Below are positions 1-6,117 of a stretch of DNA of 8,913 nt, in pieces. Under the pieces are notes generated by a model. That model ran no database searches. It was not told where the DNA came from and saw nothing but the letters and a program-made list of their open reading frames with translations. Every line of letters begins with the position of its first letter. The first letter of the stretch is position 1. Location of the stretch: positions 1 to 8,913 of the forward strand of contig UQZE01000082.1 of NCBI GenBank assembly GCA_900545325.1. The letters are read 5' to 3'. A program made the translations under genes and the position numbers. This DNA is from an uncultured Eubacteriales bacterium. Lineage in GTDB: Bacteria > Bacillota > Clostridia > Christensenellales > Borkfalkiaceae.

Positions 1-11
1 TCTTCCGATCT
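1..11. other. Illumina adapter remnant at contig end
   Basis: The first 11 bases, TCTTCCGATCT, match the inner 3' end of the common Illumina adapter; on the minus strand they read AGATCGGAAGA, the usual adapter read-through start. The match is exact and lies at the very terminus. It begins on a codon boundary of recF: codon 110 (GGC, Gly) ends at base 12, and the next codons would give Arg-Ser-Glu where RecF proteins normally go on toward a hydrophobic FSPED-type stretch. I infer untrimmed adapter rather than genomic sequence. Confidence 0.88.
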
Positions 12-341
12 GCCGAGCAGCTCCCCTATGCGCATAATAGGCGTGGAATTTATCTTCACGCTCTTTTTATCCGCGCGGCCGATGCTCATTTCGATATGCA
101 CGTCGCCGTAACGGCTTTCGGCAAGACATTCTATTTCCGCGCGTTCCTCTCCCTTTTTCACCAGCTGGTTGTCCTTGGTCGCCCGCGGCGAATAACCCGT
201 ACAGAGCAGAAACACCGCTTCGGCGGCATTGGTCTTGCCCTGCGCGTTCGCCCCGGTGAGGACGTTCACGCCGCCGTCGAAGAGAAATTCCTCTTCCGCG
301 TAATTTCTGAAATTTTTCAGGTGCAGGGATTTTATCAACAT
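12..341 (-). CDS. recF: RecF, DNA replication/repair protein (N-terminal 110 residues, cut by contig end)
   Basis: RecF is a cytoplasmic SMC-like ATPase that binds single-strand/double-strand DNA junctions and helps RecO and RecR load RecA at stalled forks. The translation begins MLIKSLHLKNFRNY, the typical RecF opening (hydrophobic strand, then LxNFRNY), and has the Walker A motif GANAQGKT at residues 30-37, followed by the usual NxxEAVxLL helix. About 110 of the roughly 360 family residues are present; Walker B and the signature motif lie beyond the contig end. The ATG at 341-339 has only a weak purine-rich site (AGAGTAAAAAG) upstream, but no better in-frame start exists and homology begins at once. 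The gene is divergent from dnaA, whereas recF classically lies downstream of dnaA-dnaN on the same strand. The family assignment is firm. Confidence 0.93.
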
Positions 342-358
342 AATGCTTTTTACTCTGA

Positions 359-387
359 TTGACTTTATCGGCTTTTTGTAGTATATT
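359..387 (+). promoter_or_regulatory. Predicted sigma-A promoter of dnaA-mnmG
   Basis: A TTGACT -35 box (359-364) is followed by a 17-bp spacer and a TATATT -10 box (382-387). Each hexamer matches consensus at five of six positions. A start near 394 would give a dnaA leader of about 87 nt. The site lies between the recF start and the dnaA start and is predicted from sequence only. Confidence 0.55.
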
Positions 388-419
388 ATTGTTTGACGAT
401 TTTTTTATAAAACATTCTT

Positions 420-457
420 TTGCCGCCGCTTATCATTATACAAAAAAACGGCGGTAA
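420..457. promoter_or_regulatory. Inverted repeat in the shared recF/dnaA leader region
   Basis: Arms TTGCCGCCG (420-428) and CGGCGGTAA (449-457) can form a 9-bp stem (one G-U pair on the plus strand) around a 20-base AT-rich loop. The loop contains the -10 box of the predicted recF promoter. In the plus orientation the hairpin would lie in the dnaA leader, ending about 10 bases before the ribosome binding site. It could be an operator (possibly for DnaA autoregulation) or an RNA structure; neither is shown. Confidence 0.4.
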
Positions 458-463
458 TTGCAA
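435..463 (-). promoter_or_regulatory. Predicted sigma-A promoter of recF
   Basis: On the minus strand TTGCAA (463-458), a 17-bp spacer and a perfect TATAAT (440-435) form a promoter whose transcript would start near 428 and reach the recF start after about 87 nt. Its -35 box lies just upstream of the dnaA ribosome binding site, so this promoter sits inside the dnaA leader. Confidence 0.5.
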
Positions 464-480
464 CATAAGAGGTACGATTT

Positions 481-1809
481 ATGGAAAGTTACGAGATTTT
501 ATGGAATAATACGCTGAAAACGCTGGAAAATACCGTGAGCACGGTATCCTATTCGACGTACGTTTCAATTCTCACCCCCGTTGACCTCAAGGGCAACAAG
601 ATCGTACTCTGCGTGCCCACGGAGTTTTTCGCCACGCATATCGCCAAATCCCTTGCGGATAAAATCCGCGCCGCACTTATCGATTCCAAGTCGGGCGTAA
701 CGGACTTTGAACTTTACGTGGGCAAAAACAAGGAAGATTATCTCAAACAGGTGCGCCTGACTTCGGCGGATTCCCCGCAGGGCAGCCCCATCAACCCCGC
801 ATTCACGTTCGACTCCTTCGTCGTAGGACCGTCCAACGAATATATCTTCGCGGCGGGCAAAGCGGTGGCGGAAAATCCGGGCGAATCGTACAATCCCCTC
901 TTCATCTACGGCGGCACGGGGTTGGGCAAAACGCATATTTTAATGGCGATCGCCAACTATATAAAACTGCACAACCCGTCGCTCAACGTACTGTACGCCA
1001 CCTGCGAACAGTTCACCAACCAGCTGATAGAGAGCATCAGCCGCGGCGCGAACAAGGGTTCGGAATTCCGCGGGCGCTACCGCAACGTGGACGTGCTGCT
1101 CATTGACGACGTGCAGTTCCTCGCCAAAAAGGAAAGCACGCAGATGGAATTTTTCCACACCTTCAACGAGCTGGTGCTGCAAAACAAACAGATCGTGCTG
1201 ACTTCCGACCGCTCGCCGAGCGAGATAGAGCTTTTGGAAGACCGCTTGAAAACGCGTTTCGAGGGCGGGCTTTTGGCGGACGTGCAGCCGCCCGATCTGG
1301 AAACGCGCATCGCCATTCTCAAGAAAAAGGCCGAAGAAAAAAAATGCCTGGTGGACATCAAGGTGCTGACCTACCTCGCTGAAACGGGCGGCGAAGATAT
1401 CCGCACGCTCATCGGCAAGCTGACCAAGGTCATTTTCTTTTCCAAGCTGCACGAAAAGGCGATCACTGCCGATCTCGCAGCGGAAGCGCTCAAGGAATCC
1501 GCGAGCAACGTGCAGGAAGAGATCAAGGCGGACGACATTATAAAGTGCGTTTGCGATTTCTATAAGATAAACAAAAACGATTTGCTCGGCAAGACGAGAA
1601 AGAAAGAAGTCGTGGAACCGCGGCAGATCTGCATGTACCTCATAGACGATTTGATGAGCCTGCCCCTCGTTACCATCGGCCAAAAGATGGGCGGCAGGGA
1701 CCACACCACCGTGATGTACGCGCGCGATAAGGTGCGCGAACTCATCAAGACCAGCCGCAAGATAGAAGTCGAGGTAAACGACCTCAAAAACATGATACTG
1801 AAAAAATGA
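481..1809 (+). CDS. dnaA: DnaA, chromosomal replication initiator
   Basis: DnaA is an ATP-dependent initiator that binds 9-bp DnaA boxes, melts oriC and loads the helicase; it also acts as a transcription factor. All four domains are visible in 442 residues, close to the Bacillus size. Domain I (about 1-80) begins with the typical ESYEILWNNTL helix, and domain II is a very short linker (about 81-105). The AAA+ domain has Walker A GGTGLGKT (144-151), Walker B LLIDDVQF (206-213), sensor 1 around VLTSDRSP (239-246) and the arginine-rich RLKTRFEGGL segment (255-264). Domain IV carries the DNA-binding signature GGRDHTTVMYARDKV (404-418). A good ribosome binding site, AAGAGG (467-472), lies 8 bases before ATG. 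The stop codon overlaps the mnmG start. No dnaN follows, which is the notable departure from common gene order. Confidence 0.98.
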   Translation: MESYEILWNNTLKTLENTVSTVSYSTYVSILTPVDLKGNKIVLCVPTEFFATHIAKSLADKIRAALIDSKSGVTDFELYVGKNKEDYLKQVRLTSADSPQGSPINPAFTFDSFVVGPSNEYIFAAGKAVAENPGESYNPLFIYGGTGLGKTHILMAIANYIKLHNPSLNVLYATCEQFTNQLIESISRGANKGSEFRGRYRNVDVLLIDDVQFLAKKESTQMEFFHTFNELVLQNKQIVLTSDRSPSEIELLEDRLKTRFEGGLLADVQPPDLETRIAILKKKAEEKKCLVDIKVLTYLAETGGEDIRTLIGKLTKVIFFSKLHEKAITADLAAEALKESASNVQEEIKADDIIKCVCDFYKINKNDLLGKTRKKEVVEPRQICMYLIDDLMSLPLVTIGQKMGGRDHTTVMYARDKVRELIKTSRKIEVEVNDLKNMILKK

Positions 1810-3662
1810 CGAACTTTACCGAAGGACAATTCGACGCCGTCGTCGTCGGCGCGGGACACGCGGGCTGCGAAGCCGCGCTCGCCCTCGCGCGGACGGGACA
1901 AAAGACGGCTATGCTGACGCTCAATCTCGACAGCATAGCCTTTATGGCGTGCAATCCGTCCATCGGCGGTACGGCGAAAGGACACCTCGTGCGGGAAATA
2001 GACGCGCTCGGCGGCGAAATGGGAGTAAACGCCGACAAGGCGCTCTTACAGCTGCGCATGCTCAACCGCGGCAAGGGCGCGGCGGTGCAGTCCCTGCGCG
2101 GGCAGGAGGATAAAAACCTCTATCACCGTCTGATGAAACAGACGCTGGAAAACACCCCCGGCCTGTTTATCGTCCAGGGCGAGGCTTCGGAAATCCTCAC
2201 CGAAAACGGCGCCGTAACGGGCGTAAAGACGGCCTACGGTTCCGTGCTGAAAGCAAAAGCCGTGATCGTCGCCACGGGCGTTTATCTGAACGGCAGCGTG
2301 ATCGCGGGCGAATGGAAGCGGCCGAGCGGACCTTCCGGTTTCGCCCCTGCGAACGAACTGACCGCCTCCCTCGTCGGCCTCGGTTTTTCCGTCCGTCGTT
2401 TCAAAACGGGCACGCCCGCCCGCATAGACGGCAGAAGCATAGATTATTCCGCGCTGGAAATACAGCGCGGCGAAACGGACATATACCCCTTTTCCTACAT
2501 GAGCAAGGGCGCGCCGAAAAACCAGCGGCCGTGCTACCTCACCTATACCAACGAAAAAACGCACGAGATCATACGCGCGAACCTGCATCGCGCGCCCCTT
2601 TACGCGGGCATGATCAAGGGCATAGGCCCGCGTTACTGCCCCTCTATCGAGGACAAGGTAGTGCGCTTTGCCGACAAGGACCGCCACCAGCTCTTTCTGG
2701 AGCCCGAGGGCGCGGATACAAACGAAGTTTACGTGCAGGGCATGTCTACTTCCCTGCCGCACGAAGTGCAGCAGGAGATGTACCGCACCGTCAAGGGGCT
2801 GGAACACTGCCGCATCATGCGTTACGCCTACGCGATAGAATACGACGCGATAGATTCGCTCGACCTGCTGCCCACGCTGGAATATAAGCGCGTGAAGAAC
2901 CTGTTCACCGCGGGACAGATCAACGGGACGAGCGGCTATGAAGAGGCGGCGGCGCAAGGGCTGATCGCGGGGCTGAACGCCTCGCTCGCGCTGCGCGGCA
3001 AAGAACAGCTCGTATTGCGGCGCGACCAGGCCTATATCGGCGTGCTGATAGACGACCTCGTTACGAAGGGCACGAACGAACCCTACCGCATGATGACTTC
3101 GCGCGCAGAACACCGCATTATCCTGCGGCAGGACAACGCCGACTTCCGTCTGAGCGGGATAGGCAGAGAATGCGGGCTTGTGGACGACAGGCGCTGGAAA
3201 AAGCACCTCAGGCGGCGGAAGGAATACGAAAGGGCGAGCGAAGAACTGAACGAAAGAAAGACGCCTAAGGAGGCGAACGCCTTTATCGCGGCGCACGGCG
3301 GCGGAGAACTGAAAGGCGCAATCAGCTACGCGGACATGATACGCCGCAATATTCCCATTGCCGAAATACGCGACGCGTTCGGCGCATTCCGCGGCATTTC
3401 GCGCGACATTCTGGAAACGGCGGAAACGGACGCGAAATACGCGGGCTATCTGGAACGCGGGCTGGAACAGATCGCGCGGGCGAAAAAGCTTGAAGACAAA
3501 ATTCTGCCCGCCGACCTCGACTACATGTCCATCGCGGGACTGCGCATAGAGGCGAGGCAGAAGCTGGACAAGATACGCCCCCTCAATTTAGGGCAGGCGG
3601 CGCGCATCTCCGGGGTTAACCCCGCGGATATCGCCGTTTTGATGGTATATCTGAAAAAATAA
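1806..3662 (+). CDS. mnmG: MnmG (GidA), tRNA uridine-34 5-carboxymethylaminomethyl synthesis enzyme
   Basis: MnmG is an FAD- and NADH-using enzyme that, in complex with the GTPase MnmE, installs the (carboxymethyl)aminomethyl group on U34 of tRNAs reading two-family codons. The 618-residue length is normal. The FAD-binding glycine motif GAGHAGCE is at 15-22. A conserved cysteine lies in MACNPSIGG (C49), and the family signature GPRYCPSIEDK (274-284) holds the second catalytic-type cysteine (C278). The second signature, AGQINGTSGYEEAAAQG, is at 369-385. The C-terminal helical domain that contacts MnmE and tRNA is intact and ends IRPLNLGQAARISGVNPADI. The ATG lies within the dnaA stop (ATGA) and has no ribosome binding site of its own, so translation is probably coupled to dnaA. 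mnmG usually sits with mnmE, rsmG and parAB. Confidence 0.97.
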   Translation: MTNFTEGQFDAVVVGAGHAGCEAALALARTGQKTAMLTLNLDSIAFMACNPSIGGTAKGHLVREIDALGGEMGVNADKALLQLRMLNRGKGAAVQSLRGQEDKNLYHRLMKQTLENTPGLFIVQGEASEILTENGAVTGVKTAYGSVLKAKAVIVATGVYLNGSVIAGEWKRPSGPSGFAPANELTASLVGLGFSVRRFKTGTPARIDGRSIDYSALEIQRGETDIYPFSYMSKGAPKNQRPCYLTYTNEKTHEIIRANLHRAPLYAGMIKGIGPRYCPSIEDKVVRFADKDRHQLFLEPEGADTNEVYVQGMSTSLPHEVQQEMYRTVKGLEHCRIMRYAYAIEYDAIDSLDLLPTLEYKRVKNLFTAGQINGTSGYEEAAAQGLIAGLNASLALRGKEQLVLRRDQAYIGVLIDDLVTKGTNEPYRMMTSRAEHRIILRQDNADFRLSGIGRECGLVDDRRWKKHLRRRKEYERASEELNERKTPKEANAFIAAHGGGELKGAISYADMIRRNIPIAEIRDAFGAFRGISRDILETAETDAKYAGYLERGLEQIARAKKLEDKILPADLDYMSIAGLRIEARQKLDKIRPLNLGQAARISGVNPADIAVLMVYLKK

Positions 3663-3666
3663 AAAC

Positions 3667-3700
3667 GCGGCGGCGCAGAACTGCGCCGCCGCTTCGTTTT
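3667..3700. terminator. Bidirectional intrinsic terminator between mnmG and hrb
   Basis: A perfect 12-bp stem, GCGGCGGCGCAG (3667-3678) with CTGCGCCGCCGC (3681-3692), is followed on the plus strand by TTCGTTTT. On the minus strand it is followed by GTTTTTATTTTTT, formed by the A-runs at the mnmG end. The hairpin starts 5 bases after the mnmG stop. The hrb stop codon (3701-3699) abuts it on the other side, so it can end both convergent transcripts. Confidence 0.88.
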
Positions 3701-4316
3701 ATCTCGTTATCTTTTCAAAGTCGGACGCGGGGTGCTTGCAGACGGGGCAGACGAAATCTTCCGGCAAATTATCGCCCTCGTATTCGTAGCCGCACACCGT
3801 GCAGCGCCACACCGTTTTTCCAGCCGCCTGCGGCTGCGGTTTCGGCTTGACGTTCTTCTGGTAAAAATCATACGTGCATGTATTTTTTTCGCTCAGCAGA
3901 ACCGCGTCCGTAACCTCCGCGCGGAAAAGCGTATGCGTGGAAAAGTCCATGGTATCTTTCACCTTGCAGGTGAAAAACGCGTTCGCGTAACGGTTGTTCA
4001 GCGCCATGATGCCGTTCGGCATTCTGAAACAGCTGTCGAAACCGTCGAATTTATCCGTATCCCTGCCCGACTGAAAGCCGAAACGCCTGATCACGTCGAA
4101 AGAAACGTCCTCGCTCAGCACCGATATATTGAATTTCCCCGTCTTTATCGCCGTTTCCCGCGTATAGTTCGCCTTATTGACGGCGACTGCCACTTCGCAG
4201 GGATCGGTCGTTATCTGCATGAAGGCGTTGTTGATCATGCCGTTGTCCTTTGCGCCGTCGTTCGTGGTGATCACGTACAGCCCGTACCCTATCTTGTAAA
4301 ACGCTTTTTTATCCAT
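3699..4316 (-). CDS. hrb: Flavin reductase-rubredoxin fusion, high-molecular-weight rubredoxin (Hrb) type
   Basis: The 205-residue protein has an FMN-binding flavin reductase (split-barrel) domain at about 1-155, starting DKKAFYKIGYGLYVITT and including NGMINNAFMQITTDP. A linker rich in K, P and Q follows. A short rubredoxin-like iron domain occupies about 169-205, with CTVCGY (172-177) and CPVC (190-193) holding the four iron cysteines. The compact spacing between the cysteine pairs resembles rubrerythrin-type rubredoxin domains. In Moorella, Hrb passes electrons from NADH to the flavodiiron protein FprA for NO or O2 reduction; a similar role here is inferred from the domain layout. The ATG at 4316 is chosen because AAAGGAGAG lies 5 bases upstream. 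The frame stays open to an ATG at 4511, but that codon lies inside the promoter. An in-frame ATG at 4481 remains possible. Confidence 0.85.
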   Translation of the reverse strand: MDKKAFYKIGYGLYVITTNDGAKDNGMINNAFMQITTDPCEVAVAVNKANYTRETAIKTGKFNISVLSEDVSFDVIRRFGFQSGRDTDKFDGFDSCFRMPNGIMALNNRYANAFFTCKVKDTMDFSTHTLFRAEVTDAVLLSEKNTCTYDFYQKNVKPKPQPQAAGKTVWRCTVCGYEYEGDNLPEDFVCPVCKHPASDFEKITR

Positions 4317-4376
4317 TTTTTCTCTCCTTTGACTTTTTCCCGACTTCCGCCGAAACCGCCCGCGCAAGTTCGCACA

Positions 4377-4423
4377 AAAACGCGCCGTCGCGCGTTTTAC
4401 GGCGAACATTTCTTTCGCCGTAA
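4377..4423 (-). promoter_or_regulatory. Tandem hairpins in the hrb leader, the second terminator-like
   Basis: In RNA order (minus strand) a 10-bp hairpin comes first: arms TTACGGCGAA (4423-4414) and TTCGCCGTAA (4406-4397) with a 7-base loop. A second stem follows immediately: AAAACGCGC (4398-4390), loop GACG, GCGCGTTTT (4385-4377). The second ends in a run of five T (4380-4376), like a weak intrinsic terminator. Both lie about 70-115 nt into the predicted leader and before the hrb ribosome binding site. The arrangement would fit an attenuator, but the ligand or signal is unknown, and the pairing could be chance in GC-rich DNA. Confidence 0.35.
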
Positions 4424-4499
4424 CGCCCGCGGGCGCCGTCAAAAACAGCAGAATATCCGCCGTTTCGCTTTTCGCCGCCATGCTGCGGCCTTTTATTCG

Positions 4500-4528
4500 A
4501 TTGTAAAACATTCGGAAAAATTTGTCAA
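4500..4528 (-). promoter_or_regulatory. Strong sigma-A promoter of hrb
   Basis: A perfect TTGACA (4528-4523), a 17-bp spacer and TACAAT (4505-4500) lie on the minus strand. Transcription would start near 4493, leaving a leader of about 177 nt before the chosen hrb start. The site lies between the rnpB terminator and hrb, so hrb has its own transcript. Confidence 0.75.
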
Positions 4529-4568
4529 CGGAAAACGCAAATTCCGCAAAAATATATCCGCCGCGTTC

Positions 4569-4605
4569 AAAACAAAACCGCCCCCGCGCTTTTGCGCGGG
4601 GGCGG
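4569..4605 (-). terminator. Intrinsic terminator of rnpB
   Basis: On the minus strand CCGCCCCCGCGC (4605-4594), loop AAAA and GCGCGGGGGCGG (4589-4578) form a perfect 12-bp stem, followed by TTTTGTTTT (4577-4569). It starts about 13 bases past the RNase P RNA 3' end and precedes the hrb promoter. Confidence 0.9.
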
Positions 4606-4617
4606 CCGTTTTTAAAG

Positions 4618-4959
4618 TGCCGAGTCGGTCTGTAAGCCGAGTTCTGTCGTGTACGGTCATTTATCTAGCCTTAACGTTTCCGTTAAGATCGAGCGATATA
4701 AACGAAACGGCCAAGCGAGCAGCCGAAAGGCCGTTTCCCAATCTTGCATCGGGCGGGGTTTACATGGCTTTCTCCGTCGCCGGAGAAACGGTGAGCTCTT
4801 GCCTCGCCTTTCCACCCTTACAGGCTCGCGCCTGCGGTTTATTTCTGTTGCACTTTCCTTAGAGTCGCCTCCACAGGGATTTCTCCTGCGCCCTGCTCTG
4901 TGATGCTCGGACTTTCCTCATGGGCGTCGCCGCCCCCGCGACCGTATAACCGACTCGGG
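4618..4959 (-). ncRNA. rnpB: RNase P RNA (M1 RNA type)
   Basis: This is the catalytic RNA that removes 5' leaders from tRNA precursors together with RnpA. On the minus strand the conserved blocks appear in order: GAGGAAAGTCCGAGC (4919-4905), a block resembling GTGCAACAGAAA, the GTAAGGGTGGAAAGGCG region, the AAGAGCTCACC segment, GATGCAAGATTGGGAAA, AGATAAATGACCG (4666-4654), and ACAGAACTCGGCTTACA (4647-4631). The ends pair as helix P1: CCGAGTCGG (4958-4950) with CCGACTCGG (4628-4620), extended by one A-T pair. A 7-bp hairpin with a GAAA tetraloop (4687-4670) precedes the 3' conserved block. The length of about 342 nt suits a bacterial RNase P RNA. The exact ends are set by P1 and the promoter and may be off by a few bases. 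Confidence 0.96.
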
Positions 4960-4964
4960 TCTAT

Positions 4965-4993
4965 ATCTTACAATATTTTTTTCGATTTGTAAA
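4965..4993 (-). promoter_or_regulatory. Promoter of rnpB
   Basis: TTTACA (4993-4988), a 17-bp spacer and TAAGAT (4970-4965) lie on the minus strand. The predicted start, about 7 bases on (near 4958), falls on the first base of helix P1, which independently supports both calls. The -35 box begins only 5 bases after the ddh stop codon. Confidence 0.7.
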
Positions 4994-4998
4994 GTTTT

Positions 4999-5970
4999 TC
5001 ACAGAAGATGCGCGATAATATCCCCGTATTCTTTATCCGAAAGGTATTTCAGCGGAATATCGAACACCGTTTTCGCGCCCGAAACGCCTTCCTTGCTCAG
5101 CTTGACGACGGCGCGCGCGTATGCCGTGAGCACGCTCGCCGTGAATTCGGGGTTGGAATCGAGTTTGAGAGAGAATTCGAGCAGATGCTTGTTTTCGCCC
5201 GTCGCGCCGCTCCGCAGCACGAAACCGCCGTGCGGCAGTCCGCCGTGTTTTTCTTTCAGTTCCTCTTCGGAAATAAAATGCACCGTCGTGTCGTAATCGG
5301 CGAAATAATTCGGCATTTCCTTGATATCCTTTTCAATGCGGGCGAGGTCGGCGCCCTCCTCCGCAGCCACGTAACATTCGCGCTTATGCTTGTCGCGCGT
5401 GGTCAGCTGCGGGTTTTCGCCGCGGCGCACCGCCTCCACCGCCTGTTCCACGGGCACGGTGTACTGCCTTGCGTCCTTTACGCCCGCCACGCGGCGGATG
5501 GCGTCGCTGTGCCCCTGCGACACGCCCCTGCCCCAGAAAGTATAGTCGTTACCGTCGGGCAGGACCGCGCCGAAGAGCAGGCGGGCCATCGAAAACAGGC
5601 CGGGATCCCACCCGACGCTGATCAGACCGATCTTGCCGCTTTCTTTCGCCGCCTTGTCCACGGCCGCGAAATGTTCGGGAATTTTCGCATGCGTGTCGAA
5701 ACTGTCCACCGTGTTGAACATCTTCACGTATTCCGCCGTCTGCTTCGGCAGATCCGTGGCCGAACCGCCGCATAAGATCATCACGTCGATCTTCCCGACG
5801 AAGTCTTTGAGATCGTCCGCGGAATAAACCTTGGCTCCCGAAACCGTTTTCACGCCCGCGGGATCACGGCGGGTGAAGACGCCTGCGAGCGCCATGTCCT
5901 TTGCGGCACAGACCGCTTTTTCCGCGCCCTTGCCGAGATTGCCGTAGCCGATGATGCCGACCTTTATCAT
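4999..5970 (-). CDS. ddh: meso-diaminopimelate D-dehydrogenase
   Basis: Ddh (EC 1.4.1.16) is an NADPH-dependent enzyme that interconverts meso-2,6-diaminopimelate and L-2-amino-6-oxopimelate. This gives a one-step route to the lysine and peptidoglycan precursor meso-DAP. The 323-residue protein matches the Corynebacterium enzyme in length and motifs: Rossmann loop GYGNLG (8-13), CGGSATD (67-73), SFDTH (90-94), GWDPGLFS (120-127), GVSQGHSDAIRR (149-160), HKREC (195-199), GGLPHGG (243-249) and NPEFTAS (273-279). The substrate-contact segments appear intact. A strong ribosome binding site, AAGGAGG (5986-5980), lies 9 bases before ATG. The gene is divergent from spoIIE. There is no terminator between its stop and the rnpB promoter, so ddh transcripts probably run through rnpB to the rnpB terminator. 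No other lysine-pathway gene is present in the window. Confidence 0.95.
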   Translation of the reverse strand: MIKVGIIGYGNLGKGAEKAVCAAKDMALAGVFTRRDPAGVKTVSGAKVYSADDLKDFVGKIDVMILCGGSATDLPKQTAEYVKMFNTVDSFDTHAKIPEHFAAVDKAAKESGKIGLISVGWDPGLFSMARLLFGAVLPDGNDYTFWGRGVSQGHSDAIRRVAGVKDARQYTVPVEQAVEAVRRGENPQLTTRDKHKRECYVAAEEGADLARIEKDIKEMPNYFADYDTTVHFISEEELKEKHGGLPHGGFVLRSGATGENKHLLEFSLKLDSNPEFTASVLTAYARAVVKLSKEGVSGAKTVFDIPLKYLSDKEYGDIIAHLL

Positions 5971-6012
5971 AAATTATGTCCTCCTTGACGTTCTTATTTT
6001 GCTAACGTTTTC

Positions 6013-6042
6013 ATTTTACAACATTTTTTCCGATTTTGACAG
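6013..6042 (-). promoter_or_regulatory. Possible ddh promoter
   Basis: On the minus strand CTGTCA (6042-6037), an 18-bp spacer and TAAAAT (6018-6013, preceded by TG) could serve ddh and would give a leader of about 35 nt. The -35 match is only four of six and overlaps the -35 candidate of spoIIE on the other strand, so this is a weak call. Confidence 0.3.
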
Positions 6043-6069
6043 CGTTTTTTCATACGTTTTTTTTATAGT
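6036..6069 (+). promoter_or_regulatory. Possible Spo0A-type long-spacer promoter of spoIIE (distal)
   Basis: A perfect TTGACA (6036-6041) has no usable -10 at 16-18 bp but has TATAGT (6064-6069) after a 22-bp spacer. Bacillus Spo0A-activated sigma-A promoters such as spoIIG and spoIIE have spacers of about 21-22 bp. TGTCAAA, one base from the TGTCGAA Spo0A box, overlaps the -35 box on the minus strand (6041-6035). The inferred leader is about 110 nt. Confidence 0.4.
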
Positions 6070-6117
6070 CGATATTATTATAAATTATTTCATAAATACC
6101 CAAATTCAGACAAACTT

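Noticed and set aside
332..480. Possible oriC next to dnaA, including the DnaA-box-like TTATCAACA at 332-340
   Set aside because: Only one near-match (one mismatch to TTATCCACA) was found, and it overlaps the recF start codon. No cluster of DnaA boxes is present in the 139-bp gap, so an origin is not supported here.
940..1704. Minus-strand open frame of 254 codons inside dnaA
   Set aside because: It mirrors the high-GC codon pattern of dnaA, has no recognisable motif and no start signal, and overlaps a certain gene completely.
2046..3296. Minus-strand open frame of 416 codons inside mnmG
   Set aside because: It is long but fully antisense to a conserved gene, has unnatural composition rich in R, H and F, and has no ribosome binding site; treated as a shadow.
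4509..4511. ATG at 4511 as the start of hrb (270-residue form)
   Set aside because: It lies inside the spacer of the TTGACA-17-TACAAT promoter, upstream of the predicted transcript start, so it would not be in the mRNA.
3732..4862. Plus-strand open frame of 376 codons opposite hrb and rnpB
   Set aside because: It runs antisense through a protein gene, two hairpin regions and a structured RNA. It has arginine-rich, low-complexity composition and no recognisable domain, so it is a GC-driven shadow frame.
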